A stretch of 64,000 nucleotides of DNA, taken from contig CM037597.1 in the NCBI GenBank assembly GCA_021018995.1, positions 33,234,936 through 33,298,935 of the forward strand, given 5' to 3'. The position numbers and the translations under genes were made by a program. Position 1 is the first letter of the stretch. The number at the start of each line of letters is the position of its first letter. The notes under the pieces are model-generated. The model saw only the letters and a list, made by a program, of their open reading frames with translations, was not told where the DNA came from and made no database searches. The stretch is from Chloranthus sessilifolius (Eukaryota; Streptophyta; Magnoliopsida; Chloranthales; Chloranthaceae). Of the stretch, positions 45,750 to 56,452 are shown one piece after another.

Positions 45750-46260
45750 AGTTATGCTCACGGTGTGGGAAGCATCACAAGACAGAGATGTGTAGATGGA
45801 CTACAGGTGCATGTTTTAGGGTTGGACAAATTGGACATCTGATAAGAGACTGCCCCTAATTAGGGAGAGAGGCGACAACATTGGCAACAACTTAAGATCC
45901 CTCTCTATCCATGGTTTAGGATCGTGTCCTTGTCATCTCTGCATGGCATGCTCAGGCAGCCAGAGGAGTTGTCCAAGTATCCTCTCACTCTTTAGTTTCA
46001 GCAACAGTTAGAGCATCAACAACATGGCAAGCCTCCTTACGTATCTCCTCATTGACACGGATTGATATGTGCACAATATGAGGAAAGAAGCATAGGACTA
46101 AGGAGTGTAGGCATGCCTAAGGCACATGCTTCAGATGTGGTTAGGTGGGACATTTGGTGAAGGAGTGCCCAAAGCCGGATCAAAGGAATATGGCATCAAC
46201 ATCTCTTCCGGGACCATCATCACCACACGACGCCCAACCTCTGAATGAAGTCATCCAAGG
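45750..46260 (+). pseudogene. E4 gag nucleocapsid remnants, two zinc-knuckle modules
   Basis: Two modules of the chromovirus nucleocapsid type lie about 300 bp apart. The first (about 45755-45860) has the C-x2-C-GK-x-H-K-T-x-x-CR pattern. The second (about 46065-46180) has the KKHRT and HLVKECP words. The second array copy has both as well (about 52440-52520 and 52720-52830). E1, E2 and E5 show a single module. This is all that remains of coding sequence in E4. Confidence 0.7.
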
Positions 46261-46909
46261 TATAATCCATTATTGATTGTCAAGTCTTTACCTTATTCTC
46301 AATTGATGAATGTCCTTGGAAGTTTTATGCTGTTGTGATAATTTAACGTCATCATATATACCCTAGTTGAAACATAGACATGAAACCTGGATACCTTACA
46401 CCTCTATCAGAGTGAAGGCATATGTTGAAACAAGCCCACGTTATAGTGGATCGAGTTCAACAGGACATACAAGTGAGAGTTAGGATAAAGAAAATTTAAG
46501 AATTTAAGGAATAATGATGATTAGTAAAGTACGGTTGAGAGATTAGAGTAGGGAAATAAGGATTTATTAAGGAAGAACCTATGTCAGCTCGAGAAATTTG
46601 AGATGATTTGAACTCATGACATGTTAGAGGAGTTAGAACTCATGCACCTTCATCATAGGTCACCTTCTTCTCTCTCTTAAATAAGAACGAGACACCCTTA
46701 GTTATTCTTAGACTACACTGTCATCTTATAAGGTCTTGGAGTTCAATGCAATATCTAAGAATTAAAGTCTAACTCACTCTTATAAATACTGAATTGATAT
46801 CAGTACTTTTCATGTGTTCCTATGATTGATTTGTTTGTTTGTTTGAATTATTGTTTGAAATATTACTAGTAATTAGTTATATATGATAAGAAAAAAGAAT
46901 AAGATACAC

Positions 46910-47105
46910 CACATGACTTTTAAGCCTTCTTCTTGGTGGGGTCTATTTTACGGTCACCTGGAACTTGGATTGTAGGCATCCAGGTATGGCTGCAAATCCT
47001 CTATGGTAGTATGAGATGCCATACGAATTATATTCAAGTTACTACGGAACCCGCCCTTTAGAAAGCGTGGTTTGGGAAGCCTATCGCATCGTGACCCATT
47101 CTAGT
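46910..47105 (+). other. 3' untranslated block conserved between E4 and E2
   Basis: GACTTTTAAGC, GGAACTTGGATTGTAGGCAT, CTCCTCTATGGTAGTATGAG, TTCAAGTTACTACGGA and GAAGCCTATCGCA occur in the same order and spacing as in E2 (23262-23460), although the LTRs of the two families differ strongly. Such retention in a non-coding tract suggests function or recombination. Confidence 0.7.
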
Positions 47106-49555
47106 TAAGATTACGAAAAGATTGAATGTTAATATGCTAAGCTACGAGATATTAAGAAAGTGGTAACCTAAGCCATGAACCGAATAAGGATATAATATGT
47201 TAAGGCATGCTGTGAAGAGCAGCTGAATATTAATTAAGTTTCTACATGTGCCATACCTTACCAGCCACCATAAGGGTACAAAGACGGGTCTTAAGGACAA
47301 TCTGAAGCGACAATGTCTCGACATAAGGGGACACTAAAATTTTTATGATGCGCACAACCTCATTGGGCTAAATGTTGGTTTATGATATGATATGATGGTT
47401 AGGTGGTGATCTATATATTGATCTCGCGTGTTAGGCTAGAGAAGCGTCCTTGGCATAGGTCGTATACGAAAATTAATAGGATACAAAGTATATTGTGTAG
47501 GTGTATGGAGCAATAATAAGACTTTCGATATACCAAGTTAGTTTAGATGATAAGACCAATAGAAAAATGATAAACAATGACGTAAGTTTGACGGTTCCAT
47601 TAAGGCCTTAATGATTTGTTGAATAGATCCTTAATTCGGCTTTAATTGTATGAATCAGTGTTCAATCATGGATTTAACTACGTAATATAGATTTTCGTGA
47701 AATCTTTTTAGACGTGAATTCTTTTTTGATAACTTTGTTGCTAACTGCTTGTAGTTAGATGGTTGATGTGGATATTGAGGACTGCCGCAGGAATGTGTTT
47801 TCAATGATAAATCACCAGAAGTTATCTTGGTGAGTAGACATACATTTCCTGTTTTAAGTCTCACCGACAATACATTGTGGTGATAGTATACGGACAGTAA
47901 TGGTTAACGTTGACAGTTAATGGCAGTTGTGCGCTCCTCTTTGGTAAAATTCGCGTTGTTTGGATCAATGGATAGGATTGTTAGCTCATGGGTTGAATTT
48001 GTTGTGATGGTAATAGATTCTATTGTTTAGCCAATTGCCCTCGTTATTGGGTTTGGTTTAGGCCTTCAGAATTTCAAAGATTATGAGACAGTAGGTTGGT
48101 TGGTTGTGGGTATATTTCACCACTCGCTGTGGATGGTTCTTCTTATGATCTCAATGGTTAGGAATTTTGAGCATAAGTGAAATCGATACCTTTTTTTCAA
48201 GGCATCCCGATATGTTATTACGATTCCCTTCGACATGTTTGCTTGTGACAACGGCCACTTACGATGTTCGACATACCTTCAGTCACGTAGTGAATTTTCG
48301 AGGCGAAAAATTTTTTAAGGTGGAAAGTGTAATGACCCGGATCTTTTGAGCATTGAAGATTACAATGTATTCGTGCCTCCTTGAATAGTGTATGTGCATT
48401 TTCGAGGACGAAATTTTTTTAAGGTGGGAAGAATGAAATAACCAGAAATTTTTGAAAACGTTGAATCGTTGACCTTTGAAGAGAATGCAACCTATTGATT
48501 GTTTTGATCCAAGTCAAACATTTGACCTATGTAACGTGGTCTCGAAACCCCACGAGTTGTGATTGGAGTACACGCCGAACACACTAAATCCCAACTCATA
48601 CCGTATGTGGAGCGTATATGTATTTGTACATATTGCACATGAACCGAACCCAATGCTTGAACTCGGGCCCTACCTCAAATTTTAACTCGAATCAAGAGTG
48701 GACCCAAGCACAATATCCCAACCTGTCATAAGACTTAGATGAAGAACCATACACCAACCCGCAGTGTGCGTGCTCAACTTCAACGAGTAGACTTAAGTTG
48801 AGTGGATAAGGTTTGACAAATGAATATCACTTGGTTTGATAATTATTTTGCCTCGTTTTGCTTATAGGAACGGTGTTACTGCTTAACACCGTGACCAAGA
48901 TAAAATATAAATGGTGTGTAGCTTCTCACATAAGCTGTGATGGGCTCTATACCATGTGATCGAAAATCACAAACAAACTGTCCGATGGTAAGGCGATGGT
49001 CTCGAGATCCGATGTACAAAAGATGGGAACTCATGTGAGTCGAGGCAGTGTCTAGAACTTGAGTTTTTCACCGATAATTTGCTTGGCGCAAATAATGGGA
49101 CCCAAGCTATTTGTAACGTTCTGAATATTTTCAAACTTGAATGCATCCGACCATGTTTATGTGTTCGGTATGACAACGCCGCCGCCTTAGATTTGTAAGA
49201 ATATATTAGGTGTGGAGAAGTGAGTTTAGGATCTTATTGGATCTTAATTTTTGCCCTAAATGAAGATCCATACATTGACTTGTGGTGTGCCGGCTTAACA
49301 CCAAATTGAACCCCAAAATTTGTGCATAGAATTTGAGCCATTACCCACAGGCCAATTGCGCAAGCCTAGTGCAACACGATGTGCACGTGTGCAAAATTAG
49401 AAATAATTTTCTAAATGAAACGTTGACATGGTATTATAAGGATTAAGGTTAGTTGGACGGATTGAATAGGGTCAATTAATTAGGGTGACTAGTTTGATTG
49501 ACTAATTAGGCTGACTCTTGGCCTCAAATAAAACCCTTGATGATGTCGCAAATAC

Positions 49556-49697
49556 CCAAATTTTGTGTACTAAAGTTACACTAAAACCAAACCCAAATGA
49601 TGTGGATAGAATTTGAAACTAAATATCCAAATTTTGTGTACTAAAGTTACATTGAAACCAAACCCAAATGATGTGGATAGAATTTGAAACTAAATAT
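49556..49697 (+). repeat. 71-bp tandem duplication in E4 LTR B
   Basis: Two adjacent units start at 49556 and 49627 (CCAAATTTTGTGTACTAAAG), with few differences. They lie directly upstream of the dyad-TATA promoter. Copy A has a single, shorter version. Confidence 0.88.
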
Positions 49698-50301
49698 CAA
49701 AGATATTTAGTTGGGTTCATTTGGTTATAAGATGGGGGAGATAGCTTAAAGGCTAACCTATCTTGCAAATTTGAGAGAAGAGAGAGAACATGAGCTAAAT
49801 GTGAGCTTACATCCACTAGAACCCTTCTTGAGATTTCGATCGTGAGATCACAATCACATCGCAGTAGCGGCACTCTTCGCAATGCATGTGGCACTGGCAT
49901 CGCTAGAGTTTCACTGTTTATAAATTCTAAGCCATTCAAACCCTCTTTCTTTAAAAACCTCATTTTCAAGAAACGTTCCGTCCCACGATCGATTCCGCAC
50001 TTGGAAGAGGTTAAGATAAAAGCGTAAGGATGAACGACGTCATCTTGAGTTCATTGTGATCAATCGCTGTAGAATCGCCGTAGAAATTTGAAGGTTTTGC
50101 TTCGAAACCCTCGTTCGGTAACACTTCAAATAAACCTCGGATTCGATCGGTGACAGGTACAATCGAATTGATTTTTAAATGATTCTAAATGTTCTAACAT
50201 GTATGTGTATGTGTGTGTATGATTTGTTAAGAATCATTAAAGATTTGGGTGAAATTTGAGGGAAAATAGACCAAGGAAGACGCCCGAAGGCTTCTGAACT
50301 C

Positions 50302-50525
50302 GTCAAAATTTGAACCATCAAATTTGGTATTCAATCGATCAAATTTGGTGTTCAATCGATCAAATTGGAATTCGATCGATCAAACTGTCATATTCGATCG
50401 ATCAAATTGGAATTCAATTGATCAAACTATTATTCGATCGATCAAATTTAAGAAATGATCGATCGAATTGATTAATACACCTATAGAACAAAAGGCCCAA
50501 TGAAATTCGATCGATCAAATTTGAT
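50302..50525. repeat. E4 LTR B palindrome array
   Basis: About ten ATTCGATCGATCAAA-type words, better preserved than in copy A in the middle of the array. Confidence 0.85.
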
Positions 50526-51959
50526 TGAATGTGCCGACATAGCTTTGGGATTAGGGCCAAAAATCTTTATTCCAAACTCTGATTGGCTCGATTCTTATGG
50601 TGTTGGAAAGAGAACAAGGAGCTCTATAACTTTTATGAATTAACTAACTAAAAAATCAAATGTTTTGAGGGTTAAAATGAAGTGGGATGTTAGGTCAAAT
50701 TCTGGGTTAGCACAAACTTGCCCATTTCCGCCTCGATTTTGAGAGAACACTTAAAATTATCAAAGTTATTGAAATTAGAATTAGTCCATAATATGTCAAC
50801 GTATATGTGATGTAGTTTGGAAATGGAAGTCGTCGATAAGGACTTAGGTATTGCTTTGAGCAGCTACGAACTTAAAGTAGGGGAAATTTAATCTAAATTG
50901 CATTTATTCTGATTTCATGGACTATTAAGACTTGTATTCTGACACATGGATTCTGATTACTATTTTAAAGTATCCCTTGCATATAAATGAAAGATCTGTC
51001 ATTCCCGATTTGTTCTAACACTTGATTCTTTATATTATGTACCATGCAGATGATTTAAAGTTCATGTGACGAACCCCACCGGCGCAGCGAGGTATCCGTG
51101 ACCGGCACGGAGGGATAGCAGTGTATTTGTTGTGTAGTTGCCTGACACAAGTTGGACTCATAACACAAAGGCCTGTTGCAATTCCTGCATATTATTCATT
51201 GAACGACTATGGTCGGGGTTTCCCATCGGTCAACATCTGGCTACCACGTGCTATATACACAGGAGTTATTTAAGTTAAATTTAAGTCATTTAAAACAAAT
51301 GAAAATGCATCTGCTTCCTGATATTCTTCATCTGATTTCGGTTAGTGATACTAGCATCTATTTTATGATTTGTCTATTCTAAATATCTACTCTAGAATCA
51401 GCTATTTTGATATATGTTATAAAAACCATACTCTACAGTAAAAATGTAATATAAATTGAGATTCTTCTATTGAGCTTAGACTGCTAGCTCACCCCGACTA
51501 TACGTCACAGGTACAAGTCCTGACCAGAACCTTAGGCTTAGAGAAAACCCTGAGTCTGTGCCGAAGAGGGAAGCAGATCTTGCACAGTGGGGTTTCTATC
51601 CTTAGTTCATTGGTAATGGGACTGGGTGTATAATAAATTTTGCTACACTTTAAATTTGGTATATTTTGAGATATTTCTTTTGTGTGAGACTAGTATCATC
51701 ACTATTTAGGCGACAGTCGGCCGTCACCGGTGGTTGGTTGTTTTTATATTCTCCTTTTGTCCTAAGTATAAATAGGAACTATGTGTTGTTGAGTGTTATA
51801 TCTGCTTAATCTCTGCAAATTGTGGTGGTACCAAGTAAGTATTCTGTATTCAGATTGTGTTCTACGATCTGGCGGTTCAGATTTTCCCATTTTGGTTTGA
51901 AGTTGAAAAAGAAAAATTATATCTCTAAAAATTATGTTGGGAAAATCCGAGTTGTCACA

Positions 51960-53232
51960 GTTGGTATCCGAGCATAGGCTTTAGGTCTTATGGGAGACTC
52001 AAGGCCATAACTCTAAGTGTAGGAATATGACATTAAGTTTTGTCTGAACATTAACGATGAGTGTTAGAGTTCTATCAGACCATCAGTCTGCTGGGCCATC
52101 GTATTGACCATTATTTCCAGTAGCTGCCTAGTTTACTCACGATCATTATCTCCAGTACATACGGCTTTCGCTCTTTTGCGAGGTGCATGTTACAATTAAC
52201 TGATGGTCCCGATGGTCTGCTAGAACTCTAACACTCATCGTTAATGTTCAGACATAACCTTTTGCGAGGTGTTAGAGTTCTATTAGACCATCGGGACCAT
52301 CAGTTATGGGAGATAATGATCGTGAGTAAACTATGCAGCCATTGGAAATAATGGTCAACACGATGGCCCAGCAGACCGCATTGCTTACGGCTATATTATT
52401 ACGAGAAATTGAACACACCTCTCCATATGCACCGATTGAGTCATGCTCACGCTGTGGGAAGCAGCACAAGACAGAGATGTGTAGATGGACTATAGGTGCG
52501 TGTTTTAGGTGTGGACAAATTGGAGAGAGGCGACAACATCGGCAACAACTCAAGATCCCTCTCAGTCCATTGTTCAGGATCGTGTCCTTGCCATCTCTAC
52601 ATGACATGCACAGGCGGCCAGAGGAGTTGTGCAAGTATCCGCTCACTCTTTAGCTTCTGCAGTAGCTAGAGCATCAGCAGTACGGAAATCCTTACGTATC
52701 TCGTCATTAACACCGATTAATATATGCGGAAGATGCAGAAAGAAGCATAGGACTGAGGAGTGTAGGCACGCCTTGGGCCCATGCTTCAGATTTGGTTAGG
52801 TGGGACATCTGGTGAAGGAGTGCCTAGAGCCGGATCAAAGGAATATGGTATCAACATCTATTCCGGGACCATCCTCACCACTCGACGCCCAACAACCGAA
52901 TGAAGTCATCCAAGGTATAAAATTGCCAAGAATTTACCATATTCTCAATTGATGAATGTCCTTGGAAGTTTTATGTTATTATGAAATTTAACGTCATCAT
53001 ATATACCCTAGTTGAAACGTAGACATGAAACCTGGATACCTTACACCTGTATCAGAGTCATGGCATATGTTGAAACAAGGCCACACTATAGTGGATCGAG
53101 TTCAACTGGACATACAAGCAAGAGTTAGGATTGAGAACTTTGAAGAATTTAAGGAATAATGATGATTAGTAAAGTACGATTGAGAGATTAGAATAGGGAC
53201 ATTAGGATTTATTGAGGAAGAACCTATGTCAG
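51960..53232 (+). other. E4 last internal region, cut by E5
   Basis: Begins with a primer-site sequence (TGGTATCCGAGC, 51962) and repeats the zinc-knuckle region of the second internal copy. It stops at ACCTATGTCAG, the point matched by 46580-46590 in the previous copy, where the E5 LTR starts. Bases 53228-53232 (GTCAG) are the expected left target duplication of E5. Confidence 0.8.
52041..52376. repeat. Local inverted duplication in E4 last internal region
   Basis: 52041-52084 pairs with 52211-52254 (43 of 44 bases), and 52086-52153 pairs with 52309-52376 (64 of 68). TAACTGATGGTCCC (52197-52210) pairs with GGGACCATCAGTTA (52293-52306), and TTTTGCGAGGTG is repeated directly at 52174 and 52260. 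Copy A (about 45500-45690) has the simple, uninverted order. It looks like a fold-back or strand-switch event. Confidence 0.88.
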
Positions 53233-53950
53233 TGTGACAGCTCGATGTTTCTCCGTCTCTAAACTGGGAAAGGTCGCGCCATCAGATCACCTGATATGAT
53301 CCTTTCATCAAGGTGTTATTTCTTTTATTAAAAGTGATGCAATTGCAGAAGCAATGAATTTTAACTCTGACAGATATATAATATGGCAAAAACAACTGAT
53401 AATTAGACTAGCAACACTAAGTACAAAATAACAGTAAGATCTGATGTATAGCTTTTCACCGATGATGGCCACCCGTCATCTAAACAGTGAAAAGAAAACC
53501 TGTACATCCAAGCATATGTCTAAAACCATCATATATCATTTATACATGTCATAAAATGTATTTCTCTCATTCCTCTCCTTCTCAAGCCCATATCCACTCA
53601 GATCTCAAGCTACAAACCTATTTCGGGAAGAATTCTTCCACGAAATCGTCCTCCTCCTCCTCATCTTCTTCTTCTCCCTCTTCCTCATCAGGCACGTAAG
53701 TAGGATCGACTATGTGCTCTGGGTCAGGGTCTGCAGCTAAGACATTTAAGTCGTGGAATGAGTTATCATCCAAAACTCAGTAGAGAATATTGCATTATTA
53801 TTTTATATTGACAGTTTATCACTTTTTCATAGAGAATCATAAAATAACATATGAATAACATGCTCAATGCTGTATTTATGCATGATATAACAAGTGTGAG
53901 AGACAAAATGAAACTAAATACATGCTGGCAAAAACAGGGAATTAATAAAG

Positions 53951-54089
53951 TCAAGCGCCCGAGTTAGCGGGATCACTTGGACTAGAATATTTCAAGCTCC
54001 CGAGTTAGCGGGATCACTTGTCAAGCTCCAGAGTTAGCGGGATCACTTGCATCGAGAATCTCAAGCTCCCGAGTTAGCGGGATCACTTG
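53951..54089. repeat. Four 29-bp hairpin-forming repeats in the E5 LTR
   Basis: Units at 53951, 53992, 54021 and 54061, separated by 12, 0 and 11 bases. Each can fold as CAAG-CTCCCG-AGTTAG-CGGGAT-CACTTG, with stems CAAG/CTTG and CCCG/CGGG around a fixed AGTTAG loop. Changes in the first and third units fall in the left arm (CGCCCG, CTCCAG). They lie where other families carry GGATATCCGTGACCGGCAC-type sequence. Confidence 0.85.
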
Positions 54090-54797
54090 ATTTAACTAGA
54101 GCAATAACATATCAAGAACATTGAGATTGATAAAATTCTGAGTACTGAATTACGTAGAATCATCAAGGATATGCATTTGCATGTATGCTTTATGATGTAA
54201 CATACTTAAACTGCTATCAATATATCATATCATTATTTTATAAAACTGATTTATGTTCATAGTCATACTCATAGACTAGTAAAAGAATTCCTTTCTGATT
54301 TATGCAATGTGTACTAGATACTGTTGATGCTCATATTAACATCAGTTTAATGGCTAATCAAGTCCATTTATTTCCTATCAAATCAAGCTTATCAGTTCAA
54401 ATATTAAAAAATCAGATTTTTCTTCTATTATGCTTATCAGTGCATACATGCATACTTATCAAAGCTTCTATGAAAGTTAAGTGACATACTTATATCATTC
54501 TAAAATATCAACATAGATTCCCTACCTGTGTACGTTGAATCTTACACGTGTTGTCGTCGATGCACTTTTAGTCATTCGATAACATCATGCGAATCCATCT
54601 CTTTAAAATTCTTCAAAAGTGTTTACATGTTCCATGTGGCACCATATCTAAGAAAATGGATTTATTAAAAAAAAAAACTAATAGTCTATAGGTGATACTC
54701 AGTGCACCAAGACCTCATAAGGTATTTACCTGAATTCATGTGGACCTAAGGTCCGAATGCACAAGAGGCACATCTCAAAATTTTGTGCTGGGGGAGG

Positions 54798-54966
54798 TTG
54801 CCTCGGCAATGCTCAAGTAATTGCCGTGGCAAGTCCTTCAGCTGGCTTTGTTGCCGCGACAACCCTATAAGTGTTGCCACGGCAAGCCCTTCAGCTGGCT
54901 TTGTTGCCGCGGCAACCCTTTAAAGTTACCGCGGCAAGCCTGTAGATTTTTGGCTTGCCGAGGTGC
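54798..54966. repeat. E5 LTR array of TTGCCGCGGCAA palindromes
   Basis: Copies at 54798 (TTGCCTCGGCAA), 54821 (TTGCCGTGGCAA), 54851 (TTGCCGCGACAA), 54874 (TTGCCACGGCAA), 54904 (perfect) and 54926 (TTACCGCGGCAA), plus a partial one at 54955. Spacers include a repeated CCTTCAGCTGGCTTTG. The array lies about 630 nt after the TATA box in sense, the same place as the arrays of other families but with an unrelated palindrome. Confidence 0.92.
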
Positions 54967-55016
54967 AAATGGGGTTCCTTCTGTATGTTTTTGATCTGTT
55001 GTTCTTCCCTTTTGCT

Positions 55017-55032
55017 TATATATATATTCTTT

Positions 55033-55089
<57 letters not shown>

Positions 55090-55102
55090 GTATATATATA
55101 TA
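55017..55102. repeat. (TA)n microsatellite in the E5 LTR
   Basis: Interrupted TA tracts over some 85 bp with a CACACATG interruption. Open frames across it coding for Tyr/Ile runs are artefacts. Confidence 0.95.
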
Positions 55103-55596
55103 TCTCTATTATCTTCAATGTAGATCCAGAGTGCAAAGATCTGCTCTCAACTTGAGCTGCAATTCTTAACATAAAATCTTCTGTACAAGAATACAAGAAC
55201 TAACAAGTAACTAACCTTTTTGGTGATTATTATATGATCACATGAAAGAATAACGATGCTATGCCTGCTGATCTCAACGATGGATCTCAACGACGGATCA
55301 GAACTATGAGATGTTGATTAATAATTCAACCTATTTGTTGTCCTTCACCGAATTTGTTCTGGTCTGGTTTATTAACAAAAACCTAAAGAATGAAAGGAAG
55401 CTTTGCCTTATAACAGATGACCTTGCGTGCATGCTCTCCCGTAAAGTGACTCATTGGAGTCGTGTTCTGTTTTTTCCATGCAAGTAAGCAGCAAGTAGCT
55501 TACAAGCTACTTGAGTTAAGGTTGCCTGTAAACTAACACTACTTTGGTAGTGTATTGCATAAGAGAAAAAACACTTAAAAATAAAACCAGAGTCTT

Positions 55597-55606
55597 CTTA
55601 TATATC
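55597..55606 (-). promoter_or_regulatory. E5 LTR TATA box
   Basis: Sense GATATATAAG, about 295 bases from the LTR start, at a similar distance to the other families. The AAATATC dyad is not present here. Confidence 0.5.
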
Positions 55607-55901
55607 GAATTCAAACCAGGTTATATGTTGTGTTAAGCTGGTACACCTAGTCTCTCATAAGGGACAAGGTATATAATGACTTGTATGTAAGTCATGTTTA
55701 CTTTAAGCATTGTATAAATTTATATATATACATATATATTTGTGTATTTATTAAATTTCTATGATTCCAATTGATAATTGCTGCCAATTATGCTTAGTCT
55801 TTATCCTAATGGCTAGGCTGGACTAACTTAGGAGCCATGGTCATAGACCTATGCCTGACCGGACCCTCATCCCTACTATGTGAAATTTGGGGATTGTTAC
55901 A

Positions 55902-55918
55902 TTCTCCCCTATTTTAGG
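55902..55918 (-). other. E5 polypurine tract
   Basis: Sense strand CCTAAAATAGGGGAGAA abutting the 3' LTR start, preceded by GGATGAAAATT as in E2. Confidence 0.85.
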
Positions 55919-56452
55919 AATTTTCATCCTTGAAAATAAATCGGGACTATCAGGGTAGCAAATGAATGCCATACTCATGAACATAAATGTTGTAAAGCTT
56001 ACACGACATATGATGCTTACGAACAAACTTTTTAATACAAGAACAAGATTAAAATCAACCAGATGGAACCAAAATCCAAAAGTCTATATTGAATAGGTAG
56101 AATTTCAATATTAGTACTAACAACACTCATCATTGATTTTATTCTCACATGTGGCATCTAATAAAAGAAAAGTATATAGGCGTTTCTCTATTATTAAAAC
56201 AAAGTTCAAACGAATCCAAGAGAATCGTACTTAAAGTTATATATATACCAACTAGACCTACTTGTTACTTATTACTCATTAATCATTCTTCAAGATATAT
56301 GTAAATGAAATCAAATAAAATCACATTACCATATCAGGAATAACATCACTCCTTACTCCTTAATCCTTGACATGATGTATCAAATTTTCAATTTGTCATA
56401 AATAAGCAATTTAGGTTGAAATAAATGCAATTTAAACAACGAGCTTGTGAGG
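55919..56452 (-). other. E5 3' untranslated region
   Basis: AT-rich, non-coding. The block shared by E2 and E4 was not found here. Confidence 0.6.

Larger units (their letters stand above)
45412..48433 (+). other. E4 complete internal region
   Basis: Lies between the two LTRs. It begins with a weak primer-site match (TAGTATAAGAGC at 45414; the second copy at 51962 reads TGGTATCCGAGC). Zinc-knuckle remnants follow to about 46260, then 650 bp without recognised content. A block conserved with the E2 3' untranslated region (46910-47105) comes next, then 1.2 kb of non-coding sequence, and finally the stacked polypurine tracts. At 3 kb it is far too short for a full gag-pol. Confidence 0.75.
48434..51959 (+). 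repeat. E4 LTR copy B (3,526 bp, or 2,848 bp from the inner start)
   Basis: Same organisation as copy A: outer start TGAAATAACC at 48434, inner start TGTAACGTTC at 49112, dyad AAATATCAAAGATATTT at 49692-49708 before GGTTATAAG at 49723, array 50302-50525, GTAGGGGAAAT near 50877, TTCTATTGAGCTTAGA near 51465 and GACTATACGTCACAGG near 51495. It ends GTTGTCACA, followed by a primer-site sequence closer to consensus than in copy A. Confidence 0.82.
40641..53232 (+). mobile_element. E4: tandem internal-LTR-internal-LTR-internal array of a pol-less chromovirus relative
   Basis: The pattern is partial internal (40641-42011), LTR (42012-45411), internal (45412-48433), LTR (48434-51959), partial internal (51960-53232), with a period of about 6.42 kb. 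The two copies differ by roughly a tenth by eye. Internal regions carry only gag zinc-knuckle remnants and a conserved 3' untranslated block. No protease, RT, integrase or extra coding region is present, so it was non-autonomous. E5 interrupts the last internal copy at 53232, and the block at 38613-40640 cuts the first. The E4 LTR is homologous to that of E1. Confidence 0.85.
53233..55901 (-). repeat. E5 3' LTR (2,669 bp)
   Basis: Sense start TGTAACAATCCCC (rc of 55889-55901), directly after a polypurine tract. Sense end GAGCTGTCACA at 53233. In sense order it contains TATA (55606-55597), a long TA microsatellite, a TTGCCGCGGCAA array, a CAGGTAGGGAATC block (about 54531-54519), four hairpin-forming 29-bp repeats (54089-53951), TTCTCTACTGAG (53788-53777) and GGCCATCATCGGTG (53478-53465). 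No CGATCGAT array is present. Confidence 0.92.

Noticed and set aside
53951-54089. CRISPR-like array (29-bp repeats)
   Set aside because: Only four repeats with spacers of 0-12 bp, inside a plant LTR, with no cas genes. Better read as LTR hairpin repeats.
54955-55169. Open frames rich in Tyr and Ile
   Set aside because: Produced by the (TA)n microsatellite in the E5 LTR.
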